A stretch of DNA of 64,000 bases from Massariosphaeria phaeospora (taxonomy: Eukaryota; Ascomycota; Dothideomycetes; Pleosporales), in NCBI GenBank assembly GCA_011032825.1, contig JAADJZ010000021.1:186001-250000 (forward strand), written 5' to 3'. Position numbers and translations under genes: made by a program. Shown in pieces: positions 55,858 to 64,000 of this stretch. Positions within the stretch are counted from its first letter, which is position 1. Every line of letters starts with the position of its first letter. The notes under the pieces are model-generated. The model had not been told where the DNA came from, made no database searches, and saw nothing but the letters and a program-made list of their open reading frames with translations.

Positions 55858-56365
55858 GGTTGATTGTGTTTAAACTGTGGATTGAGAGGTACGACAGTAA
55901 GTATATATGCATTGAGGTGAGTCATTACTGTGATCTGGATAGTACGTATTTCCTATCAATTGAGTACTGTGCGCCTGTTGGATGGCCTTACCTAGCTTAG
56001 CGCCCTTGGGCAACTCTGGAGAAGGCGAGGGTGATAGAGAGAGAAGTTTGATCCTGTCAATGCGGAACATCGCCGGATACTCATCCGCTCCTCTGTATCA
56101 CTTCTTGATCAGGTACCCTCGACGCCCTTCGTTTAGTAGAGTTAGGCGACAAACTGCGAAGTGTGGTATGTTCTCTATTCTCGTGATACCTAATCGCAGT
56201 CCATTCTCCCCAGGAATGAGCCAAGTATTCGACGTGGTGAATGATTGTATATGCTTTTCGGAATGTAGTCCTTGCTGTCTAGAAACAGGAACTGACCGTC
56301 TATGTGAGCAGTCATGTTGAACTGATGCCCTGGAATCCTATGTATAATGAAGTTGAATGTTGAGT
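55858..56365. other. Intergenic, 0.5 kb, no supported gene
   Basis: Promoter of the PhzF-like gene and 3' side of the FAH-family gene. No feature recognised. Confidence 0.45.
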
Positions 56366-57359
56366 TTATGCATACTCGACTGTATTTCTCAGCGTTCCCA
56401 CCAGATTTAGCTCAACTTCAACTGTATCGCCAGGCTTCAAGAATTGCGGGTTCTTCATCGCATAACCAACACCTAAAATGATGATTAGTAATCAACTTCC
56501 AGAATCTCTTATTATCTGCATACCACTCGGTGTTCCTGTCATAATCACTGTCCCCTTCTTCAGCGTAGTCCCCTGACTGCAGTAGCTTACGAGAGTCGGG
56601 ACCTTGAAACACAAATCGTCGATCGTCTCACTCTGCCTCACCTCCCCATTGACTTTCGTCTTGATATATAACTTTGAAGGGTCCGGAATGACTTCCGTAG
56701 ATACAATCTGGGGCCCTAGCGGGGCATACGTATCGAATCCTTTGCTAAAGTTCCATTGTGGGACAGTGCCCGCGAGCTTGGGGTCGCGCTGCAGTTTCCG
56801 CGAAGATACGTCGTTGCCACAGAGGTAGCCGCCGATGTACGAGTAAGCTTCTGACTCAGGCACGTCTTTGGCATCACGCGAAATGATGAAGCACATCTCT
56901 CCTTCGTAGTCGGCCTGTTCGTCCTGGGCGATTTTGGGGATCACGATGGGCGCTCCATGGTCTTGGAGGCAGGTGTTTGCCTTGATGAAGGTCGCTGGGT
57001 ATGGCGGTAATGTCCTTCCACCCTCCTGAACTATCTTGATTGTTGGGAAAGGTTCTTCAACTCTGTGGCTAGAAAGATGACTTACTATGTTTTATGAAGT
57101 TCAATCCGATGCACCTGATAATGGGGACCTCGGACACTTCAACGGGACCCAACAGTGTCTTGACCGTGACAACTTCATCCGTGACTGTTGTTTTAGGATC
57201 GAAGATATCGCCGTTTACAACATTGATAACCTTTGCTTTCAACCCTGTCTCTTCAGTCGTGCTGCCCACATCAAAGTCCTCTGTCGGCAAGATCGGCTCG
57301 CCACGCACCGTTTGGCCATCGGTCGAGGTGAAGCGGATTAAACGTTTCCAGGCAGGCAT
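56366..57359 (-). CDS. Fumarylacetoacetate hydrolase (FAH)-family protein
   Basis: Metal-dependent C-C hydrolase or decarboxylase fold (acylpyruvase/FAHD-like). Three exons (57359-57086, 57030-56524 and 56472-56366) with introns of 55 and 51 nt give 295 residues. The N-terminus MPAWKRLIRFTSTDGQ leads into CIGLNFIKHIQEGGRTLPPYPATFIK. The metal-binding Glu pair is in DYEGEMCFIISRD, followed by GGYLCGNDVSSRKLQ. The active-site FSKGFDTYAPLGP and MTGTPSGVGYAMKN are intact, the latter rebuilt across the last splice site. Close relatives act on acylpyruvates, oxaloacetate or aromatic ring-cleavage products; the substrate is not determinable here. Confidence 0.88.
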
Positions 57360-57728
57360 AGTGAGTTATTACGTTGGTACTGGATGCCTACTTGAACCAT
57401 ATAAGAGTTGTGAGTTTTCTGCGGGTGGGGCATTGCGTAAGCGGGGTGCAGGTGGGGAGTAGCTAGGTCCGGGGCCTATTCATCCGAAGCTCATTGCAGC
57501 TTGGCCTCAATGTGCAGTCGTATCGCTCTAATGGCACAAGTTTGAGATTCGAACGGGCTGCACTGCGAGTAGCTTCTCAGGCTTACTCTGCAGGGGTACA
57601 CGATACAAACCACGAGCTCTGTCCTGGTTCCGTGCAAGCCTGAATATGATTATAGCACCAATGATCGCTGGCCAGCCAATATTATACACCTGGCTAATGT
57701 GATACACGCGATATGTACAGATGCAAGC
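57360..57728. other. Intergenic, 0.37 kb
   Basis: Promoter of the FAH-family gene and 3' side of the Pet123 gene. Nothing else seen. Confidence 0.5.
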
Positions 57729-58698
57729 CTACATCTTACCGCCAGTAAGCTCTTCAGCAACTTTCTTAATCCTGTCACTGGCCAGCCCAACTCCCTCACC
57801 ACCTTTGAGTTTCTGCAGCTTGTCGCCAACGCCTTCGGGCATGGTGTGCTCCCATGGACTGGCACCGTAACCACCGGCCACCATCAGGCCCGCTTCCCAG
57901 CCCATTGGAGCCTCTTCGCTCCCAAACGCCTGCTCGATGGCCTCGTCCAGTTGCTCCTCGCTCACGATGAACTGACGCGCATTGGTGTATAAATCGTGCA
58001 GGTGGCTCTTGCGCGTGGCTGACTGCCGCTCCATGCGCTTCTGGTATGCAAGCCGGCGGGCTTTCGTGATATTCGAGCGCGACGTCGAGGGCAATTTGTT
58101 GTCGAGGAAGTCGCGGATGCTCTTCGAAACGGACGTTTGTGTCAGGACGTCGACAGTCCTGGGAGGCGCCATTGCCAGCGAGCGGCGCTCAGCGGACATG
58201 CGCTGTATCTGCGCCCGGTACTTGTCGTCGCTCTCAGTCTTGCGCTCGTGTAGTTCCTTCACGCCCTCTCGCAATGCCTGCTTTCGCGTGTCCGCCAACC
58301 GCTGCTTGTACAGCCGGTAGTCGACATCGCGGCTATAGGGTCCGGGCACCTTCACTTCCTTGGGGTCGGACGTCGTGGCTCGGAGGAACTTGTCTGAGGC
58401 TTTGGGGTGCGGTGACCGCGTCTTGAAGACGTCGCGGGGGACAGGCAGGTGGCCCTTGACGTTTGGCTTGGGCGGGAAGGTCGGCTGCAGAGGCTTGGGG
58501 ACCTCGATGTACTGGAGCGGGTCAGCGTGGCCGTCTGGCAGGGAGGCGGGTGCAGCGGCGCACGTTGGGCGACTGCGGCCCCAGGGCTAGGGCCGGCGCT
58601 GTCGTAGCAAAGGCGCGCACACAATGGCTCGTGTTAAAGGTAGCATCAAGGGCTGACGATGGAAGCCATGGGAAGCGGACGGCGATTCGGGGCGCCAT
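57729..58698 (-). CDS. PET123: Mitochondrial small-subunit ribosomal protein Pet123/mS26
   Basis: Component of the fungal mitochondrial 37S subunit. Two exons (58698-58564 and 58511-57729) give 305 residues. The 52-nt intron (GTGCGC..GCTGAC..CTCCAG) is needed: without it the frame breaks, and with it exon 1 joins to YIEVPKPLQPTFPPKPNVKG. The N-terminus MAPRIAVRFPWLPSSALDAT with ATTAPALAL is a presequence. The middle is highly charged, with VDYRLYKQRLADTRKQALRE and GVKELHERK, and the C-terminal region has DLYTNARQFIVSEEQLDEAI. The family call rests on these blocks, not on a catalytic motif. The start codon is 234 bp from that of divergent NOG2. Confidence 0.78.
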
Positions 58699-58932
58699 TG
58701 CAATGCGGCGGGTGGTCGTGGTGCCCGGCCAGGTGGTGAGAAACGGCGGTGGTGTGCACGGGCCCTCCAGTTCGAACTTTTCCTCCACCTCAATTTTGTG
58801 TCGCCCGTCCCATGTCCTCAGACCTCGACAACGCCCTCCACGTCCTCCCGCCCACGACGACGCCGGTTCCTTGCCCGCGCGGCGAATCACACACTCGCAG
58901 CAACACGCTGGATATTTGACAGACCCGCCAGC

Positions 58933-61473
58933 ATGGGTACGCACAAGAAAGAAAAGAACCGCAAGGAGCGGCAGGGCAAGACCAGCGATGGCATGGGCAA
59001 CGTCAAGGTCAAGGGCGAGAACTTCTACCGGTCGGCAAAGAAGGTCAAGGTCCTCAAGCGTCTGACGGACGGCAAGCCGACTCGAAACGCTGCAGGAGAC
59101 GTGAGTTTGTTCCGGCAGTGCAGGTGTGGCCACGGTTAACCTATTGAAGATCACACAAGCCGCCTCGTACCAAAGCCGCGAGCAACCCGTAGCTAGAGTG
59201 GAACCCAACCGCAAATGGTTCAACAACACGCGCGTCATCAGCCAGGACGCTCTAAATTCCTTCCGCGAAGCCGTGCAGGCGCAGCAGTCAGACCCCACCA
59301 CATACCTCCTCAAGCGGAACAAGCTGCCCATGAGCTTGATCGAGGAGACGAAAAATGTGAATGGTCTCAAGGTGCACGCTGCCAAGATTGCTATCTCCAG
59401 CGCCCCGTTCAGTGATACCTTCGGCCCCAAGGCTCAAAGGAAAAAGCCCCGGTTAGCTTTCAGCTCAGTCGAAGATCTAGTAGATCGCACTGGCGAAATG
59501 CACGACCAGTACATTGATCGACTCGAGCAAGCCAAGCTTCTGAGCGGGACGTCAGCAGATGTCGACGATGAAGCTGACCCTGACGAGAACGTGGACGGCA
59601 CACTTACAACGGCCAGAGAATCCATATTTTCCAAGGGCACAAGCAAGAGAATATGTACGTTTAGCTCTAGACCGTTTCTTTCTCATCTAATCGTGTGGTT
59701 AGGGAATGAACTCTACAAGGTCATCGACAGTTCCGATGTCATACTGCATGTCCTAGATGCCAGAGATCCTCTGGGGACCCGATGTCGCTCAGTGGAGCAA
59801 TATATGAAGAACGAAGCACCACATAAGCACCTTGTCTTCGTTCTGAACAAAGTTGATCTCGTGCCCAGTAGAGTCGCTGTAAGTTAATTTCCGATTTCTA
59901 CACTCGGTTTTTATACCACCTACCCCATTTTTAAGTCAAGGATGCTTCCGTTTCTCTATGGATTCGTTCTGTTACAAAAATGGGAGATTGAAGAAGACTC
60001 GCTCCCCTGCATCCGTTTTGGTTTGTGGGTAGACTGGCCTCGTCCTGAGGCTGGTCACTAGAGTCTGCGTGTCCCGTATGAGTTGAGGGCTACCTCTGCG
60101 TTGCAGCATTATGGTTTCACTCTTAGTTACGTTTCACATATTTCTCGTCCTGAACTTTCTTCAAGTACCAATTGAGGACTACGCTAATTCATCCCAAGGC
60201 TGCCTGGGTCCGATATCTCTCAAAAGAATACCCCTGTCTCGCTTTCCACGCCAATATCAACAACAGCTTTGGAAAGGGCTCCTTGATAGTAAGCCAGCCT
60301 CTTGATGAAACGAATCTGACCTGAATTAACCCCTTACTTCTGAGTAGGCCTTGCTCCGGCAGTTCAGTTCTCTTCATTCCGATCGAAAGTACGTATCTCA
60401 CCACCTCGTCTAATGGCGCATGACATCCGAATACCCAGCGACTAACCCAACCCCTATAGGCAAATTTCTGTCGGCCTTATTGGTTACCCTAATACCGGCA
60501 AATCTTCCATCATCAACACCCTACGGAAGAAGAAGGTCTGTACTGTTGCACCTATTGCAGGTAAGTCAGACAGCTACCGGATTTACTATAGCGCTTCACA
60601 ATATTCACTTGGGAAAATTGCCGTACTCATCTGAACTACACTAACCGTTCTGTCATAGGCGAAACAAAGGTCTGGCAATATGTGGTACGTAATCCCCGAC
60701 TACCCATAATCCATGTGCAACTGTACTGACCACAGATTCAGACACTCATGAAGCGGATATATCTTATCGACTGTCCCGGAATCGTACCACCGGCAATGGG
60801 CGAATCGGATGAGACTCTCTTGCTCAGGGGTAGTGTCCGCGTGGAAAATGTCGAATACCCAGCCCAATACGTTGACGCAATCTTGGCGCGGGTTCAGCCA
60901 AAGCACTTGCAGAGGACCTACGACGTAAAGGGCTACGAAAATGCGACTGAATTCTTGGAACTACTCTGCAGAAAAGCTGGACGACTACTAAAAGGAGGAG
61001 AAGCGGATCTGGACGGGTGTGGCAAGATGGTCATCAACGACTGGATTAGAGGAAAGCTCCCGTGGTTCACACCTCCCCCTTTTAAGGAAGACGGTGAGGG
61101 CGGTCCAGTACAGGGCGTGGTAGGACGAGACGGCAGACTAGGCGAGATGAGTAAGAAGCGCAAGAGAGGCGGCGAGAGCGAAACGACGGAAAGCGTCGCG
61201 GCCGGTCCAAAGGACAAAGCGGCAACATCTGAGGATGTAGATGCGCAACGCGCCGAAGATGATGACGAATTCGAAGGCTTCAGCGAGGATGAGGGAGGGC
61301 TGGAGCTGGATGTTGAAGACAACAGTGATGAAGAAGTTGCTGAAAATGCAGATACGGATTATGTTTCTGCTGCCGGCATTGATGAGAGCGCCGCTGGGGA
61401 GCTTGTGGAAGACGAGGTCGCAGCCATATCAGACGCGCTCTCCAAGGCTAAAAAGAGCCAACCGACAGAGTAG
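58933..61473 (+). CDS. NOG2: Nucleolar GTPase Nog2 (Nug2)
   Basis: Circularly permuted GTPase required for late nuclear 60S maturation, occupying the Nmd3 site before export. Eight exons: 58933-59100, 59150-59654, 59703-59878, 60199-60288, 60348-60388, 60460-60560, 60659-60684 and 60742-61473. The protein is 612 residues. The N-terminus [20 protein letters not shown] is the family leader. The G motifs are in permuted order: G4 NKVD at 273-276, then G1 GYPNTGKSS at 335-343, then G3 DCPG at 379-382. [20 protein letters not shown] and [14 protein letters not shown] follow, then an acidic C-tail. The last intron has two AGs six bases apart; the second gives the conserved WQYVTLMKR. Intron 3 is 320 nt, far longer than all others. 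Confidence 0.92.
59940..60141 (+). ncRNA. Candidate intronic snoRNA (H/ACA-like) in NOG2 intron 3
   Basis: Inside the 320-nt intron 59879-60198. GGATGC (59940-59945) can pair with GCATCC (60009-60014). GACTGGCCTC (60032-60041) pairs over all ten positions, including G-U, with GAGGCTGGTC (60047-60056) around a 5-nt loop. An ACA (60136-60138) lies downstream. In budding yeast the NOG2 intron hosts the H/ACA snoRNA snR191, which makes the same arrangement plausible here. I could not place a convincing H box, so borders and class are uncertain. Confidence 0.4.
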
Positions 61474-61793
61474 CATAGTTATCTATGTGTCAGACGGCGT
61501 CTCCGTGGGCATGACTACAACGAAATCATGATACCCAGTTACGCGGAATTGCACTAGAAGCTTTACTGTGACTCGTACTTGTGCGGCGCGAGGGAGACAT
61601 CTGAGCTCGCTCTCACAAAGACTCAAAATGTAGTGTTGGAATGCATCTCGTCGACTTGCCCCGCTATTTCCTATTCGGATTAGCTTTTGCACGGGCACGA
61701 CTCATTAGTTACGAAGCGGCACGTGCCGGAGAGTCGAGACCCCACCAAGCTACCTCGACTGTGAAATTTCGAGCTCCACGACAGAACACAACA
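61474..61793 (+). promoter_or_regulatory. ILV1 upstream region with GACTC-type elements
   Basis: Between the NOG2 stop and the ILV1 ATG. It contains TGACTC at 61569-61574 and GACTCA at 61620-61625 and 61699-61704, all half-matches to the Gcn4/CpcA site TGACTCA. An in-frame ATG at 61641 also lies here. Regulation by general amino-acid control is inferred from these sites and the pathway. Confidence 0.35.
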
Positions 61794-63575
61794 ATGCCCG
61801 CCATGGCCGATTATTCACGCCCGACCACGCCTGACAATCAGCCCAATGGCGTGGCCTCGCCTCGAACGCCCAAACAGACGGGGCTGGCATTGACCGAGTA
61901 CACGGCAAATCCGAGTCCGCCCTCGCAGTCACCAACGTCGAAATCGAATGCGGTGATACCAGCCGCATTTCTGCTGCCGACCGGATATCCTGATGTATGA
62001 TTCACGCCCCACGCGGTAACGGCGGCTCAAGGAGAACGTTTCTCATGCAGCTGGCAGTACCTCCGCCTGATCCTCACCTCGCGCGTCTACGAAGTCGTGA
62101 CGGAAACGCCGCTCACGCACGCGACCAACCTAAGCAATCGCCTAGAATGCAATGTCCTGCTCAAGCGCGAAGACCTGCAGCCCGTCTTCAGCTTTAAGCT
62201 GCGGGGGGCTTACAACAAGATGGCACATTTAGATCACAAGGATAGGTGGCGGGGCGTCGTCGCGTGCAGTGCTGGAAATCATGCCCAGGGTGTCGCCTTC
62301 TCCGCCCGCCGCCTGCGCATCCCCGCCACCATCGTCATGCCCTCGGGCACTCCCGACATCAAGCACAAGAACGTCTCGCGGCTCGGCGGCTCTGTGATCC
62401 TACACGGCGCGGATTTTGACGCCGCGAAGGCCGAAGCTGCGCGCCTGGAGAAGCTGCATGGCCTCATTTCCATCCCACCGTTCGACGACCCCTATGTCAT
62501 TGCTGGCCAAGGCACGATAGGAATGGAACTTCTTCGCCAGACGAATCTGCAAGACCTAGATGCCGTCTTCTGCTGCGTGGGAGGCGGAGGTCTGATCGCC
62601 GGAGTCGGCGTGTACATCAAGCGCATAGCGCCACACGTCAAGATCATAGGAGTCGAGGCATATGACGCAAATGCCATGGTGGAGTCGCTGAAGGCCGGAA
62701 AACGCGTCGTGCTGAAGGATGTCGGGCTGTTTGCCGACGGGGCGGCTGTCAAGACCGTCGGAGAGGAAACCTTCAGGATCTGCCAAGAGGTTGTTGATGA
62801 AGTGGTTCAGGTGACAACGGACGAGACGTGCGCCGCCATCAAGGACATGTTTGAAGACACGCGTGCCATCGTCGAGCCAGCTGGTGCTCTCGCGCTTGCC
62901 GGCCTGAAGAAGTGGGTCAACCGCAATCCCTCTCCGAACCGGGATCGAGGCCTTGTTGCCATCGCTAGCGGCGCGAATATGAACTTCGATCGTCTCCGGT
63001 TTGTCGCTGAGCGTGCTGCCCTCGGTGAAAACAAGGAAGCGCTTCTGTCCGTCATCATTCCAGAGGCACCAGGGGCTTTCGCAAAGCTAGTGTCAGTGAT
63101 CCATCCCATGGCCGTGACGGAGTTTAGCTATCGCTACTCGGGTCCCAACTCCGCCGATATCCTCCTGGGTGTAGAGATGAAAGCTGGGACGCGCTCTCGG
63201 GACCTGCCGGATCTGATAACTCGTCTTGAGACCGAAGGCATGACGGCGCAAGACCTATCCCAGGACGAACTAGTGAAGTCGCATATTCGTTATCTAGTCG
63301 GCGGTCGAAGTGATGCAACAGACGAACATCTTTATATGTTCGAGTTTCCCGAGCGAGGGGGTGCACTGCACAAATTCCTGCATACGCTACAGCCGGGCAT
63401 GAACATCAGTCTCTTCCATTACAGGAACTATGGTGGTGATGTTGGCAAGATACTCGCGGGTATTCAATGTAAGGATGAGGAAAGTGATAAACTAACCGAC
63501 TTCCTGAAAGCAATAGGATATCCGTGGGAGGAAGTCACAAACAGTCCAAGCTACAAAATGTTCTTGCGGGACTGA
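61794..63575 (+). CDS. ILV1: Threonine deaminase (threonine ammonia-lyase), biosynthetic
   Basis: PLP enzyme converting threonine to 2-oxobutyrate, the first and feedback-controlled step of isoleucine synthesis, mitochondrial in fungi. Two exons (61794-61994 and 62058-63575) give 572 residues, close to the family's usual length. The join rebuilds [18 protein letters not shown]. The PLP lysine is Lys114 in [11 protein letters not shown], the substrate loop is SAGNHAQG, and the phosphate-binding glycine loop is [11 protein letters not shown]. Two C-terminal ACT-like regulatory modules begin [17 protein letters not shown] and [18 protein letters not shown]. The ATG at 61794 has good context (ACAACAATGCC). 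The upstream in-frame ATG at 61641 adds MHLVDLPRYFLFGLAFARAR, which looks like a mitochondrial presequence. Confidence 0.93.
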
Positions 63576-63720
63576 TTGAGAACTGGAGACTACCAGTGGA
63601 TTAGATTTGGTTGGCGTTTAGGCATCACGACTTCTACAGCATTTGAGAGTGGTTTAGTTCTGAAAGATATCCCAGGCCAATCAGGCACAGATAGAAAAAG
63701 TTGTTTCCCTCATACAATGC

Positions 63721-64000
63721 TTAATCGAACATCGTACAACCAGCAAACTCTGAGTCGCTACTCGACTCATCTCCCTCCACTCGGGGCTTCAATTTGTGAT
63801 CGACAACCACCATCCTTCCCCGCATACTCCACTGGTTTACGAACCAGCCCCTCATTGAGTAATGCCATTTGCGCCTTTCCACCTCGTGGATTCCCTCTGG
63901 GAAGTGAAGAACCAATATTTCTAGCATCGGTAACTCAAGTAGCTTCGCTAGTGCAAAGTCATATATCACAGTCTGCAAGCTCCCCGTCGTACATTTCAGG
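63721..64000 (-). CDS. C-terminal part of an unknown protein (5' part outside window)
   Basis: Frame open from the right window edge to a stop at 63721. It reads LKCTTGSLQTVIYDFALAKL, then LELPMLEILVLHFPEGI, HYSMRGWFVNQWSMRGRMVV, and ends SSSDSEFAGCTMFD. Coding-like composition with an acidic, Ser-rich tail. No domain can be named from this piece; the leucine-rich part could belong to an F-box or LRR-like protein, but that is a guess. Confidence 0.5.
   Translation of the reverse strand, partial: LKCTTGSLQTVIYDFALAKLLELPMLEILVLHFPEGIHEVERRKWHYSMRGWFVNQWSMRGRMVVVDHKLKPRVEGDESSSDSEFAGCTMFD

Noticed and set aside
1..64000. tRNA and rRNA genes
   Set aside because: I looked for the GGTTCRANYCC B-box pattern with a plausible A box and for rRNA-like blocks while reading and saw none; a tRNAscan-SE run would settle it.

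Overview
The window looks like nuclear DNA of a filamentous ascomycete, most likely a Dothideomycete. Genes are spliced by very short introns (mostly 48-110 nt, GT..AG, with CTGAC/CTAAC-like branch sites). Families present are typical of filamentous fungi: DUF1996 and WSC secreted proteins, a stand-alone cellobiose-dehydrogenase-type cytochrome, a hybrid histidine kinase and an ACU/IIC-like P-type ATPase. The class assignment is an inference. I translated and joined exons by hand; no database search was possible.

Left part (1-17 kb): Ipi3 (partial, runs off the left edge), mitochondrial isoleucyl-tRNA synthetase, a UPF0183/PHAF1-like protein, divergent to it a kinesin-5, then PIG-S of the GPI transamidase, a small acidic protein of unknown function, and a DJ-1/PfpI-like protein lacking the nucleophile cysteine.

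Middle (18-44 kb): a nine-exon P-type ATPase, a secreted DUF1996 protein, a secreted haem (AA8) cytochrome, a class II aldolase/adducin protein, a small coiled-coil protein, an F-box protein and a 6-phosphogluconate-dehydrogenase-like reductase. Long gene-poor stretches separate them. Immediately upstream of the reductase sits a 3.3-kb DNA transposon with 103-bp terminal inverted repeats. It carries two convergent genes, a DD34E transposase and an accessory ORF, and both are broken.

Right part (44-64 kb): a hybrid histidine kinase; divergent to it a nuclear-looking protein with a tandem array of SUMO-type motifs; a repeat-rich 3-kb stretch with a TA-flanked MITE and minisatellites; a two-WSC-domain secreted protein; a PhzF-like isomerase; a fumarylacetoacetate-hydrolase-family protein; mitoribosomal Pet123/mS26; divergent to it the 60S assembly GTPase Nog2; threonine deaminase Ilv1; and the 3' end of an unknown gene.

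Functional threads: Ipi3 and Nog2 both act in 60S subunit maturation. Pet123 and the mitochondrial IleRS serve mitochondrial translation. Ilv1 makes the isoleucine precursor that IleRS needs, and both genes have TGACTC/GACTCA elements upstream that would fit general amino-acid control. The most interesting candidates are the two-gene transposon (with a stop exactly at its catalytic glutamate), a 320-nt structured intron in NOG2 that may hold an snoRNA, the TGACTC array at the IleRS gene, and the SUMO-motif repeat protein.
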